Source: a virus
IMG/VR virus record: IMGVR_UViG_3300027852_000083
Span: 1-40,871 of that record
Length of the DNA stretch: 40,871 bases
Reading direction: 5' to 3' (one strand)
The notes beneath the pieces were generated by a model. The model was not told where the DNA came from and made no database searches. It was given only the letters and a program-made list of their open reading frames with translations. Shown here one piece after another: positions 1 through 10,000 of this stretch; the first letter of the stretch is position 1, and every line of letters begins with the position of its first letter. The position numbers and the translations under genes were made by a program.

Positions 1-53
1 CTGGAACTGGAACTGGAAATAATAGAAAGTTCCAGTTCCAGTTCCAGTTCCAG
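1..53. repeat. Inverted repeat of a 6-bp unit at the window edge
   Basis: Three CTGGAA units (1-18) are followed, after 11 bases, by four TTCCAG units (30-53). The arms are perfect reverse complements over 18 bp and could form a hairpin. Because TTCCAG is the serine linker repeat, the left arm looks like the same repeat read on the other strand. This is either a real hairpin or an assembly fold-back at a contig edge. Confidence 0.7.
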
Positions 54-69
54 TTTTAGTTCTAACTAA
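1..69 (+). CDS. C-terminal end of a Ser-rich protein (partial)
   Basis: Reading frame 1 is open from the first base to a TAA at 67-69. It encodes six alternating Leu/Glu residues, then IIE, then a serine run ending FSSN. The Ser run, with alternating AGT and TCC codons, matches the linkers of the three large adhesins further along, so this is probably the tail of another Ser-linked virion protein. The Leu-Glu part is the reverse complement of the Ser-coding repeat and may not be genuine coding sequence (see the inverted repeat at 1-53). The start lies outside the window. Confidence 0.5.
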   Translation: MELELEIIESSSSSSSSSFSSN

Positions 70-96
70 AGATTGTAATTTAATAGGAGATAAATT

Positions 97-1920
97 ATGT
101 TTATTATATCGCCTGGAGTTTACCCAAGAGAAATACCTTTGAGTACTATTATCTCTTCTGTAGCAACAAGTATAGGGGCAATAGTTGGTCCATCTGATAG
201 AGGTCCCTTAGAACCAAAAACTATGAAAAACACTAAAAAATTTACTGATACATATGGAAAAACGATCACTAGTAACTATTTCCATTATACTGGATTATCC
301 TTTTTAGACAAAGGAACAAGATTAATTTGTTTGAGGGTAACTAATGGTGCTTTATTTGGTGGTGTTGAAGTAACTAATATCGGATCTTTGACACCTGTTG
401 CTCCCATAGATCAACCTGGTGGATGCCCTAATCCTCCTTCAACTAATTATACTTGGGATTCACCAGATGCTGTATTTGCTTTGTTTGGCGCAAATCCTGG
501 TGTATGGAATAATAATTTAGGTATAGAGATTTCTTATAATCCTACTAAACTTGCACGTAAAGCTAATTTTACTTTTGGCTCTGACCAGGTTACAGGAGAT
601 ACAGGATCTAGATTTTTGTCTGAAATTGCTGTTGGTGATCTTGTTTTTCCTTCAGGCCAAGAAATATTTTCAGCGACTGTTAAAAGTATAGAGAGTGATT
701 CATCTTTAACTTTAACTTCTACTTGGGCTGGTGCTGGTGCTATTTTACAGTTTTCCTATATTAATACTCTTGAGTTCTACATTTCTTTGTATGAAAAGAG
801 TGGAACTTCTATTTCTTTTATTGACAAATATTTATGTAGCAGAGTTCCAACTGCTAGGGATGGTTTTGGTAATTCAATTTATATTGAAGATGTATTTGAC
901 AATCATCCTTATATTTTAGCTCTCGATAGAACGAGTATTAATCCTACAAATCCAGCAAATATGCCTAAAGAGGTATCTACAACTGTATACTTTGGAAATG
1001 GTAGCAATGGTAATCCTGTAACAGCAGGTGATATTATTGGAGGTATAGAAAAAATATCCAATCCAGATAAATATACTTTGAATATACTAATGTCTGGTGG
1101 TTGGATGTCGGATGGGACTTCTATGTTTAGTGATAGTGATATAGAATCAATTCATGTTTATGCGGATAACATGACTCAAAACAGAAAAGATTGTTTTGCT
1201 ATCTTAGATTCGCCTTTTGATAAAGATGTAGACGAAGTTATTGATTGGAGAACGAATGAACTTACTATAAATTCTTCTTATTCTGGATTATTTACCCCTT
1301 GGGTAGAGTCTTATGACCAGTATAATGATAAGAGGGTTTTTATACCACCTTCCGGTTTAATGGGGGCTGTTTTTGCTTATACTGATTATATTTCAGATCC
1401 TTGGATTGCTCCTGCAGGATTGAATCGAGGTATATTACCTGTTTTAGATGTTAAAGATTATTATGATAGAGGTGACCTTGATGCCTTATATGAAGCTCAG
1501 ATTAATCCAATAAGAAAGTATCATGTAGGTGGCGTAGTTGTTTGGGGACAAAAAACTTTACAAACTAAACCAAGTGCAACTGATAGAATAAATGTAAGAA
1601 GGTTATTAATTGTAATAGAAAAGGCTATAGCTACTACTTTAGATTATTTTGTGTTTGAGCCCAATACACATTTCAAGAGGCTTCAAATAACTTCTTTGAT
1701 AGAAGGGTACATGAACGAAATAGTAGCTCGTTTTGGTGTATACGATTTTAGAGTTGTATGTGATGAAACAAATAATACAGGCGATATTATAGATAGGAAT
1801 GAAATGAATGTTGACTTGTATGTAAAACCAGTAAGAGCAGCTGAATTCATTAAGCTGAATGTAGTAATAGTTCGTACATCAGTTAGTTTTGATGAAGTTT
1901 TGTTACCTTATGCTTCTTAA
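97..1920 (+). CDS. Tail sheath protein (T4 gp18-like)
   Basis: The 607-residue product is a contractile tail sheath subunit, which polymerises around the tail tube and shortens at infection. The N-terminus (SPGVYPREIPLSTIISSV, then GAIVGPSDRGP) is the usual sheath opening. The C-terminus carries the conserved block FEPNTHFKRLQITSLIEGYM, then VKPVRAAEFIKLNVVIVRT, which in this family forms the inner domain and the inter-subunit handshake. The middle is more variable, as expected for outer sheath domains. An AGGAGA ribosome site lies 8 bases before the ATG. The tube gene follows directly, the standard order. The assignment is secure at family level. Confidence 0.95.
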   Translation: MFIISPGVYPREIPLSTIISSVATSIGAIVGPSDRGPLEPKTMKNTKKFTDTYGKTITSNYFHYTGLSFLDKGTRLICLRVTNGALFGGVEVTNIGSLTPVAPIDQPGGCPNPPSTNYTWDSPDAVFALFGANPGVWNNNLGIEISYNPTKLARKANFTFGSDQVTGDTGSRFLSEIAVGDLVFPSGQEIFSATVKSIESDSSLTLTSTWAGAGAILQFSYINTLEFYISLYEKSGTSISFIDKYLCSRVPTARDGFGNSIYIEDVFDNHPYILALDRTSINPTNPANMPKEVSTTVYFGNGSNGNPVTAGDIIGGIEKISNPDKYTLNILMSGGWMSDGTSMFSDSDIESIHVYADNMTQNRKDCFAILDSPFDKDVDEVIDWRTNELTINSSYSGLFTPWVESYDQYNDKRVFIPPSGLMGAVFAYTDYISDPWIAPAGLNRGILPVLDVKDYYDRGDLDALYEAQINPIRKYHVGGVVVWGQKTLQTKPSATDRINVRRLLIVIEKAIATTLDYFVFEPNTHFKRLQITSLIEGYMNEIVARFGVYDFRVVCDETNNTGDIIDRNEMNVDLYVKPVRAAEFIKLNVVIVRTSVSFDEVLLPYAS

Positions 1921-2004
1921 TAATAAGAATGGCTTTTGTATTTTATACACTAGTGAAATGGTTTAAAGGATTGCTATATCCAGGGCTATAATTTGGCAAA
2001 AATG

Positions 2005-2012
2005 TATAAAAG
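2005..2012 (+). promoter_or_regulatory. Possible late-promoter-like octamer TATAAAAG
   Basis: TATAAAAG lies in the leader of the tail tube gene, 46 bases before its ATG. The same octamer occurs in two other short intergenic leaders, at 26470 and 38241. It resembles the T4 late promoter TATAAATA, but in DNA this AT-rich it can occur by chance. Confidence 0.25.
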
Positions 2013-2058
2013 CCTACTATAGAAGTCCCTAAAATTAAATTTAAAGAAAGGAGAAGCT

Positions 2059-2574
2059 ATGCCTAACTTGGATATAGAAGATGTCCGTGGACTTACGGAA
2101 CCAATGGCGCAATATCTTTGGGAAATATCCATTCTTAATCCTCCTGGTGGTGGTGATGGAGAAGCCCTAAAGTTTAGAGCTAAAACAACTAGCATTCCAG
2201 ATATGGTTACTGAAACAACAACTATAAATTGGAAGGCTCATCAAGTCAAGCATCAGGGTCGTGATGCTTCTGCACATACTATTGAACTAACTTTATGGGA
2301 TAGTGTTAATTTACCTGTATATAGAACTCTTTATACTTGGCAGCAAATAGTATTGGGGAGAAAAACTGGATTATCTACAGATAAGTCTTTGTATTCTTGT
2401 GATATTGTCTTAGAATTATTAACCAGAGAATCTGGTGGAGTTTTGGGTATATGGACTTTAAAAGGTGCTCAGCTAGAGAATGTTGCTGCTATTCCTTTAT
2501 CTTACGAGAGTTCTGAGCCTATTGAAATTTCAGCTACTTTTCAGTATGATTACTTTCTCTTTCAAAAGAAATAA
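2059..2574 (+). CDS. Tail tube protein (T4 gp19-like)
   Basis: The 171-residue protein matches the T4 gp19 tube family in length and in its C-terminal strand pair (LSYESSEPIEISATFQYDYF), where the SSEPVEI..TF.YDYF pattern is typical. The N-terminal half has the family's FRAKTTSIPDM segment, equivalent to the loop that contacts the next ring. It would form hexameric rings stacked inside the sheath. A GGAGAAG ribosome site precedes the ATG. The 138-base leader after the sheath gene contains TATAAAAG at 2005-2012 and no other gene. Confidence 0.93.
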   Translation: MPNLDIEDVRGLTEPMAQYLWEISILNPPGGGDGEALKFRAKTTSIPDMVTETTTINWKAHQVKHQGRDASAHTIELTLWDSVNLPVYRTLYTWQQIVLGRKTGLSTDKSLYSCDIVLELLTRESGGVLGIWTLKGAQLENVAAIPLSYESSEPIEISATFQYDYFLFQKK

Positions 2575-2595
2575 TAGTTTTTAGGAGGGAAGACT

Positions 2596-3117
2596 ATGTC
2601 GCTGGCTATAGATAAGTTTATTAATGAAGTTTTGCCTCGGCCTCAATTCCTTTTTAGATATGATATATTATTCCCTTCAGATATTAAAGGTTTAGATGAG
2701 GCAGAACTTGTTGGAAATAGAGTTATTGAAGTTACACCACCAATGACAGAGTTTACTACAGAGCCTACTCCAGTTGGTAATTCTAATTGGTATTATTCTC
2801 TCAATAATGATATCGGCAATATTAATATGAGAATACTTGAGGGCGAAGATGGTAAAACTTTTTCATTCTTCGCAAAGTGGCATGATTTAATGGTAACAAG
2901 GGAAGGTTATCATAGAGTACCAATAATGTATAAGAAACCAATCGAGATAATAGTATATGGTACCTTAGGTAAGGAAACAATGAGACTTAAATATATTGAT
3001 TTTTTCCCTATAACGCTAGATTATCCTGCTCTTACTAGTGAAAATAGCGATCCCTTAATCTACACTTTTGAATTTAGTGGCGACAGTTTGATATGCAAAA
3101 CTGCTTCCAGTGGATAA
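2596..3117 (+). CDS. Second tail-tube-like protein
   Basis: The 173-residue protein has the size and strand pattern of tube proteins: an N-terminal helix (IDKFINEVLPRPQFLFRYDI), a central GNINMRILEGEDGKTFSFF stretch, and a C-terminal DPLIYTFEFSGDSL strand in the place of the gp19 YDYF end. It follows the tube gene by 21 bases with a strong TTAGGAGGG site. T4-like phages carry tube-fold paralogues that start or end the tube, and a second tube or tube-terminator role is my inference. Sequence identity to the neighbouring tube protein is low, so this rests on length, position and local pattern. Confidence 0.72.
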   Translation: MSLAIDKFINEVLPRPQFLFRYDILFPSDIKGLDEAELVGNRVIEVTPPMTEFTTEPTPVGNSNWYYSLNNDIGNINMRILEGEDGKTFSFFAKWHDLMVTREGYHRVPIMYKKPIEIIVYGTLGKETMRLKYIDFFPITLDYPALTSENSDPLIYTFEFSGDSLICKTASSG

Positions 3118-3243
3118 TAAAATTAAAATAGTAAGTAAGTAGTTATTAAATATTGTAAGAATAAAAATAAAAATAAAAGTGGAGATAATCTTTATGAAGT
3201 TGTAGTTGTAAACCATAAATATTAAAGTATTAGGAGAAATGAA

Positions 3244-4056
3244 ATGAAGATGACAAACCAAAATTCGAATAAGGAAGTAGTAAAAGAACAAGGTACAGAA
3301 ATAAAAGACTATGCACGTATTTCTGAAGAACGCAAGAAAAAATGCCCACATTCATCGTCAATAAACCTTCCATCTAATGGGTTGATCCCAGACCCTTCCT
3401 ACCCAACAAGTTTGAATTACTCTGATTTAACAGTTAGAGATATGAAACGTTTGGTATCTGAGCCAGATACTACCTATTACAAGATTTTAATAGATGTTAT
3501 TAGTGAACTTATAGGTATGGATGCAATGGCTTTAACTGTTGATGATTTCGACTACACTGTCGTTTCTGTGAGAGTTAATTCGGTCTCACCTATTTGTTCC
3601 CTGATAGTTACCTGTGACAATTGTAATCAAGTATTTCCTTTTAAATTAGATCTAACAAAATTTAATATTGTTCATATGAAAGAGGATTTTAATGAACCAG
3701 TACGCATTAAAACGTCTAATGGTGAACTAGCATTGAAATTAATTAGAGTAGCAGATAATATTGAGGTTGACGAAAAAGGTGGGGACAATATTATTTTAGC
3801 TAAGTGTGCCGCAGCTATAGCCAACGGAAAATCTTTCGAAGAGCGATTATCTTTAGTTGAAGACACTTTAAGTGTAAAAGATGTAAATTTAATAAGAAGT
3901 TTTCTTTCTATTTATAGTAGTGGTGTAGATAGACTGAATAAAGCGTTTTGCCCTACCTGCAAGGAGGGGGTAGATTTTTGGTTGCCCTTTCGTTCAGACA
4001 TCTTATTTGGGATGGGGGACGACAACGAAGAATATTTTAGAAAAGCAATTTTATAG
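3244..4056 (+). CDS. gp26-like baseplate hub/tail assembly chaperone with a four-Cys zinc site
   Basis: The 270-residue protein sits immediately upstream of the tape measure gene, where myoviruses encode tail assembly chaperones or T4 gp26-type hub assembly proteins. The N-terminal half includes INLPSNGLIPDPSYP and LTVRDMKRLVS, typical of that family. It has two CxxC pairs, C124/C127 (TCDNCNQ) and C236/C239 (CPTCKEG), which probably bind one zinc ion across the inserted domain. The ORF ends at a TAG while a second ORF overlaps it in the +1 frame, so a frameshifted longer product is likely. The start is the ATG 7 bases after AGGAGA. Product class is moderately sure, exact T4 equivalent less so. 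Confidence 0.72.
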   Translation: MKMTNQNSNKEVVKEQGTEIKDYARISEERKKKCPHSSSINLPSNGLIPDPSYPTSLNYSDLTVRDMKRLVSEPDTTYYKILIDVISELIGMDAMALTVDDFDYTVVSVRVNSVSPICSLIVTCDNCNQVFPFKLDLTKFNIVHMKEDFNEPVRIKTSNGELALKLIRVADNIEVDEKGGDNIILAKCAAAIANGKSFEERLSLVEDTLSVKDVNLIRSFLSIYSSGVDRLNKAFCPTCKEGVDFWLPFRSDILFGMGDDNEEYFRKAIL

Positions 4057-4189
4057 TTGGTATGTGTTACAAGGAACGCCAGAAGTAACCGATAATATGG
4101 ATTTCAGAGAATTTATCTGGTTTTATGATAGGATGATAAAAGAAAAAAATGATGAACTTAAGAATAAAAATAAAAGATTAAGAAGGTGA
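4007..4189 (+). CDS. Out-of-frame C-terminal extension of the tail chaperone (probable frameshift product)
   Basis: This 60-codon frame overlaps the end of the gp26-like gene by 50 bases, in the +1 frame, and ends 19 bases before the tape measure gene. Its content, FYSWYVLQGTPE then DFREFIWFYDRMIKEK, looks like the C-terminal half of a tail assembly chaperone. The frame is open only from 3974. The first usable start is a TTG at 4007 with no ribosome site, and ATG 4097 gives only 30 residues. Expression by +1 (or -2) frameshifting from the upstream gene is therefore the best reading, as with the G/GT pair of lambda. A GGGGG run at 4014-4018 allows Gly-tRNA to re-pair one base forward. Confidence 0.6.
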   Translation: MGWGTTTKNILEKQFYSWYVLQGTPEVTDNMDFREFIWFYDRMIKEKNDELKNKNKRLRR

Positions 4190-4208
4190 AATTACGGGGA
4201 CAAATTAC

Positions 4209-6431
4209 ATGCCTAACGATGAAAATGAAATATCTAAATTAAGGAATGAATTAAAAAAAGCCGCAAAAATAAGAAATGAATTAAAAGAAGTTGCTAAATT
4301 GAGATCCGAGATTAAAAAGTATGCAAATATGGAAATTAGATCAGTTAAGACAGAATTGGGATTGAGGAAAAAAGCTATTAAAAATTCTGCTAAACGTTCC
4401 GCTGAACTGACATCAGTTGTAGTAGAAAGTGAACAACTTCAAAAGTCGTTAAAGGCTGAAAGGAAGAAGTTACACCTTTTAAAGAAGATTAGTTCTGGTG
4501 GGGATGTTTCGAATACTGAAGAACGCGCATTAATGAATATTGCTCGTAGGAATTTGCGTGCTTCTAGAAAGAATCTTCTTTCTGAGGAAAGAATGAGGGA
4601 AGGTGATATTAAAGCAGCAAAGGCTGTTTCTGCAGCAGCAGCTAAACAAGTTGTTACTCCCGTATCTGATGCTGGTACAGAAATAATGTCTGTGAAATCA
4701 GAAATGCGCGATATTTTTTCCGATATTAGTAGTAAATTATCAAGAACTTTAGATATTGTCCGAGAACAGTATGGTTCTACTGAGAATGCTTATAAAGAAA
4801 TGGCGCAAGTGAATGCTAGTTTGGTTAAAAGAATTGAAGAACTTCAGACATCTGCTAATGATTTATCTGTTGGCGCAAAAGCTATTTCTGAAAGTAGTGC
4901 TGAAGCATTTATTGAAGATTTGGGACAAACTAAAGCACAAACTAAAACATTTGATGAATCTGCTAATAAGAATAAAAAATTAGCAAAACAAGTTGATAAC
5001 TTGTCAGAATCAGCAAGTAATCATTTAGAAGATTTGGAAGAAAAGACTGGTAAATTGCATAAATTAGGAGATAAAGTTTCTGAGTCTAATCTGGCAGAAG
5101 AGATGATGACTGGTTTAGGTAGATCAGTTTTTGGAGATTTGTTTGATATACCTGCTCAAACTATAAAAGCACTCACAGGATCAGGTACTCTTTTAAAAGG
5201 CTTTTCCAAAGGAGCAAAATCTTTTTTAAAATTACCTAAGTTTTTATTTTTGTTTGGTGCTAAAACATATTCTAAAGTTAAAGCTATACCGGATAAATTA
5301 TCTGGTTTAACAGAGGAAACTAAAAAGGGTTTGGGTAAAACTTATAAAGGGATAAAGGCTCTTCCATCCAGTAAAAGTTTCCAATTACTCACAAAAAAGT
5401 CACAAGAAGTTTCTGATGATAAGTTGGGTGATGTTGTATCTGAATCAAGTTCAATGGTTCATGGAATAGAAGGTGTAAGAAAGGGAATTGCTTTTCTTGG
5501 TAGAAAACTATCTAGTAGTATGCGTGAAGTAGAGCGAGTAACAGAGAGAGGTTTTGGTAATGTAGTAGAAGGTGTTGAAGATGTTACTGATGATCTTAAA
5601 AAAATAAAAAAGCAACAGAAGAAGCAATTACAAGGTATTAGAGGTATAGAAGGTGGGGGTGGGATAGGAGGTCTATTTGAAACATGGTTTGTTGGCAGTA
5701 AAGCTAAAGGTCTTCTAGGCAAAGCTAAAGGATTATTAGGAAAAGGTAAAGGACTTCTTGGTAAAGGACTTCTTGGTGCAGGTGCACGTGGTGCAGGAGC
5801 AGCAGTAAGTGGTGTTGGTGCTGCTGGCGCAAGTTTAGCGTCAATAGCATCTGCAATTGCTCCAGCGCTTGGTGTAGCATTATCTGGCGCAGTTGGTGTT
5901 GCAATTGGTACTGCTATAGATAAAATATCTAAAAAGTTTTTAGGTAAAGAAGGTATTGGTGGTTGGCTCTATGAAAAGATACACGGTAAGGAAGAGGCAA
6001 AACCAAAAGGTAATATATCAGCAATGACTAATACTTGGAAAAAGAAGTTGTCAGCTGAAGCTTGGGAGGAATATGGATCAGCTATAAAGAAACAAACTAT
6101 TAATCCTGTAGATCTTTTGGGAAATGGTGCTATAGTTAAAGGTGAAGGTAATAAACTTTGGCTCCCAGATGAGCTACAAAATGAGACAAAAATTAAACCA
6201 GTTGTTGCTGAAGAAAAAATAATAGAAAGGATTAATCTTCCGATATCCGAAAGTGTTCCTTCCGTTGCAGCCCCACCTGTTCCTCCTACAACTCAGCCAA
6301 CACAACCACCTGTAGAGAGAGTAGTTCAACAACAAGTGAGTGGTAGAGAAAGTGTTGAAAGAAGTATAAGAAGTTTTCCTGTACTAGTAGACGATTTAGG
6401 TATGGTTATAGCAAACTCTGGTTTATTATAA
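4209..6431 (+). CDS. Tape measure protein
   Basis: The 740-residue protein begins with a Lys/Glu-rich coiled coil (about residues 1-150), continues with long helical heptad-like stretches to about 480, then a LLGKAKGLLGKGKGLLGKG repeat (about 500-520), and a Gly/Ala-rich hydrophobic zone (about 520-572) that could insert in the membrane. A Pro-rich segment (about 683-701) lies near the C-terminus. This layout, the length, and position after the chaperone pair and tube genes identify the ruler protein that sets tail length and is ejected with the DNA. No peptidase or lysozyme domain is evident. The ATG follows a GGGG-type ribosome site. Confidence 0.85.
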   Translation: MPNDENEISKLRNELKKAAKIRNELKEVAKLRSEIKKYANMEIRSVKTELGLRKKAIKNSAKRSAELTSVVVESEQLQKSLKAERKKLHLLKKISSGGDVSNTEERALMNIARRNLRASRKNLLSEERMREGDIKAAKAVSAAAAKQVVTPVSDAGTEIMSVKSEMRDIFSDISSKLSRTLDIVREQYGSTENAYKEMAQVNASLVKRIEELQTSANDLSVGAKAISESSAEAFIEDLGQTKAQTKTFDESANKNKKLAKQVDNLSESASNHLEDLEEKTGKLHKLGDKVSESNLAEEMMTGLGRSVFGDLFDIPAQTIKALTGSGTLLKGFSKGAKSFLKLPKFLFLFGAKTYSKVKAIPDKLSGLTEETKKGLGKTYKGIKALPSSKSFQLLTKKSQEVSDDKLGDVVSESSSMVHGIEGVRKGIAFLGRKLSSSMREVERVTERGFGNVVEGVEDVTDDLKKIKKQQKKQLQGIRGIEGGGGIGGLFETWFVGSKAKGLLGKAKGLLGKGKGLLGKGLLGAGARGAGAAVSGVGAAGASLASIASAIAPALGVALSGAVGVAIGTAIDKISKKFLGKEGIGGWLYEKIHGKEEAKPKGNISAMTNTWKKKLSAEAWEEYGSAIKKQTINPVDLLGNGAIVKGEGNKLWLPDELQNETKIKPVVAEEKIIERINLPISESVPSVAAPPVPPTTQPTQPPVERVVQQQVSGRESVERSIRSFPVLVDDLGMVIANSGLL

Positions 6432-6444
6432 AGAAAGGGATAAG

Positions 6445-7062
6445 ATGGTACGAATATCCCCAGTTGGGAATAAAGCTAGTAATCCTACAAGGGAAAAAGC
6501 TCATGGGTATCTAGTTGGTATAAAACAACTTGAGGCACCTTCTTTGGAAGTAGTTGGTAAAATGAGTGATATACAAATGGAGTTAACAGCAGATTGGGCA
6601 CCTTTAGTAGACCCAGAAGTTGGGCAGTTTGCTGGTGCCGTAGAATGGGGTCTCAGAAGATTTTTTGATGTTGGTGTTACTACAAGGCACCAATCTACTT
6701 CTATTGCACGGTATACAGCATCTCAATATTTAACACTCCCTATACAGTTTCAATTTGTTGCTTATATGGATCCATATACTGATGTTATGCTTCCTTGTAA
6801 AAAATTACATCAGATGGTTACAGCTACAAGTGGAATATCATCTGGATCTATGGTTAGACCAATATCTGTTTCAGTAATGATAGGAGGTTTTATTTTTATT
6901 AAGCAAGCAGTTATTGGGAGTGTTTCTGTTTCATATTCTAAGGAATTAGTAGTAGGAGAAAGTAATAGACCTTTACCTTCAAAGGCTGACGTAGATATTA
7001 CAATACAGGCTTCTTATTTGTACCTACAAAAAGATATAGATGCTTTATATCGTATACAGTGA
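6445..7062 (+). CDS. Tube-initiator/baseplate tube-cap protein (gp54/gp48-like, tentative)
   Basis: The 205-residue product has a tube-fold-like beta pattern: a long strand block ending ASYLYLQKDIDALY, a central IQFQFVAYMDPYTDVMLP, and paired strands GSMVRPISVSVMIGGFIFI. It lies between the tape measure gene and the baseplate genes, where T4-like phages encode the proteins that cap the hub and start tube polymerisation (gp48 and gp54). No catalytic motif is visible. A GAAAGGG site precedes the ATG, and the next gene starts 9 bases after its stop. The family link is inferred from position and pattern. Confidence 0.6.
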   Translation: MVRISPVGNKASNPTREKAHGYLVGIKQLEAPSLEVVGKMSDIQMELTADWAPLVDPEVGQFAGAVEWGLRRFFDVGVTTRHQSTSIARYTASQYLTLPIQFQFVAYMDPYTDVMLPCKKLHQMVTATSGISSGSMVRPISVSVMIGGFIFIKQAVIGSVSVSYSKELVVGESNRPLPSKADVDITIQASYLYLQKDIDALYRIQ

Positions 7063-7071
7063 GTGTAAACT

Positions 7072-10000
7072 ATGGGAATACTTGATTATTCGAGAATAGG
7101 TAATTACAATATAATTGATGTAGACAAGACAAATGAGTTCGATTTTATAGACCCTGCACTTACTGAATTAGTTAAGAATATTACAAAAATTATTTCGTAT
7201 TTTACAGTTACTGCTAAGTATGATATGAAATATTGGTTAATTTCCTGGGAAGTCTATGGTACACCGTACCTATGGTGGATTATTACATTATATAATGATG
7301 TTCTTGATCCTTTTGAATCAAAAATAGGAGAAACTCTTCTATGTCCTGATATATCTAACATTGATGTTAAGCACTTATATTCTAAATGTACTCCTCCTAT
7401 TAAACCTGAATATACTATACCTGAAGTTAGTTCTAGTTCCAGTTCTTCTCGTTCGTCTTCTTCTGTTTCTGTGTCTAGTAGTTCTTTGAGTTCTAGTTCT
7501 TCTAGTAAATCTAGCTCAAGTGTTTCCTCTTCTAGTTCAGCCAATTCCATTTCTAGTAGTTCAAGTAGTTTAGGACCAGAAGAATTTGTAAAAGCTGAGA
7601 TAGTTCCGGGCTCTTCTTGGCATTATAAAACATTTTTATACCCTGAAGGAATTAGATCATCGCCTGCTTTTGGTGTTTTAAACCCATTAGATAATAATGA
7701 AGTAAGGTCAGTCACATATGATGACTTTACTTTATTTATGGGGAAAAGACACACAACTTGGGGATTTTATACTATTTCTTTAACATACAAAGCAAAAGTT
7801 ATAGAATGGTTTTATAATGGATCAATGTTTCCTGATTTTGAAGTTAATGCCACTTCAGGAATAAATGGGTTTGATATATGGAAAGATGATGTAGATCCAG
7901 ATTTATACTATATTGGTATTCTTAATGAGAGCATTAGAAAGCATTATTTGTTTTCTGCTAAGGTAATACATTATGTTGATGGTGATTATGTAGCTAGAGC
8001 TAATTTTGTAGAGGAAGAAGATTCAAGGTGTTTAATGGAAGCTGGAAGTTGGGCTGAGTATGAATATCCTGTATTAGTAGGTAATAATTATGTAAAAACT
8101 ACAGAAGATTTAGAATCTTCTAGAATACGGTGTCTTGGTTACGGAAAAGGTAAAGCTTGGTGGGGTGGGGCACAATATACAGATAAGTTAAATATAACTT
8201 ATACTAATGATAATAAATTTTGCAGAAATATATGGTTCGATGATTTTATAGCCAAAAAATACAAAAAGTTTGATATAGGCGGATCTGAGAATTATGTTTC
8301 TGGGGTAATTAAAACTCATTTTGATAGGGTAAATAATAAGTTACATATAATTGTAAAAAGTAATTTTGTAAGTAAAGTATCAACTCCATCATCATCTACT
8401 GAAAGTTGGATTCCCAGATCACCACTTGGATATAATGTAGTACCAAGTTTTAGTTATTTTCAAACAAAGGGATGGGAAACTATACCTAGTCGTGGTTCAC
8501 GTTGGGTTTTTGGTATTGGTTATTGCGAAATTGGTTCAATACTTCCTCCTTACGAGTGTTTAGCATATTATAATACTACTGTTTCATATGGCACAGATAA
8601 AAAATATATTCCTGGTTATGGTAGGTACCCAAGACCTGTTAACTTGCCACTCCGTTATGGTAAAGTTGAATCTATATGGAAACATAATGTTACATGGAAT
8701 TTAGTATATAGATATTGGCAACAACAAGCAACTAGCGAATATGATATTATATGTGCATATGAGTATGAATACTATCCTGATTATATTTATTACTCTGCAG
8801 ATATTGATGGGGATATAGTACAAGAAGGTACTTATAATGGAGGTGTAAGAAAAACTGAATGTGGTTATAAAATAAAACTGATGGGAGTAACTGCTGCTAA
8901 TGGTATTAGACCATTACGCTATTATGAATCCTTTGAATGTTCTACACCTGGTTATCAGGGAGCAGAGTATCATGGATCTGGTAGTAGTCCTGAGTTTCAT
9001 TATTGTTCAGCTTATGATCATTACGGTGCTGTAAACAATGTTAAGAGTAATACCCTGAAAGAATTTAAAGATTGGCATTTTAATTGTTTAAAAGAGTGCG
9101 GTATAGATAACACAGAAATTGGTTACACAAAAGATAGTACCCCTTCAGGTGGTTCTTCTATACATATTGGGCCAACTGTAGATAATTTTTACTATGCAGC
9201 AGTTAGGCGTGCAATTTTAGCGGATTTACACCCACCACCTTGTGCTTATTCCTGTGATTGTACTTTTCTTGAAAATGGTAGATGTGTTTGTACTGAAAAT
9301 TTTGGTGATACAGAATCTACACATTTTTATCAAAAAGCACTTGCTTCTAGTTCTAGTAGATCGAGTACTAGTGTAAGTAGCAGTTCTGAGAGTATTAGTT
9401 TAAGTAGTAGTTCTATAAGTAGTTCTAGTTCAAGTAGTCATAGTTCTAGTTCTTTATCTTTCAGCTCTTCCAGCAAATCTTTTAGTTCTTCAAGTAAATC
9501 TTTTTCTAGCAGTTCATATAGTTTTAGTTCCAGTTCTTCTAGTTATAGTTCCAGTTCTGCTTCTATCCCAAGTTGGTGGTCTTTAAGTAGTTCATCTAAG
9601 AGTTCAAGTTCGAGTTCAAGTTCAATCAGTAGTAGTTCTGTGAGTAAAAGTTCGAGTTCTAAAAGTTCGAGTTCTAAAAGTTCGAGTTCTAAAAGTTCAA
9701 GTTCTCAAAGTTCAAGTTCTCAAAGTTTTAGTTCAAGTTCAAGTTCAATCAGTAGCAGTTCTAAAAGTTCAAGTTCTAGAAGTATAAGTTCAAGTTCTAA
9801 AAGTTCAAGTTCTAAAAGTTCAAGTTCTAGAAGTATAAGTTCAAGTTCTAGTAGTTCAAGTTCTAATTCAAGTTCTAGTAGTTCAAGTTCTAAAAGTTCA
9901 AGTAGTTCGTCTGTTTCTAGTAGTAGTGTCAGTAGTTCATCATTTAGTTCTACCTCTTTTCCTTTGTATTGCGGTGATTTTTACACAAGAATGCGTCAAT

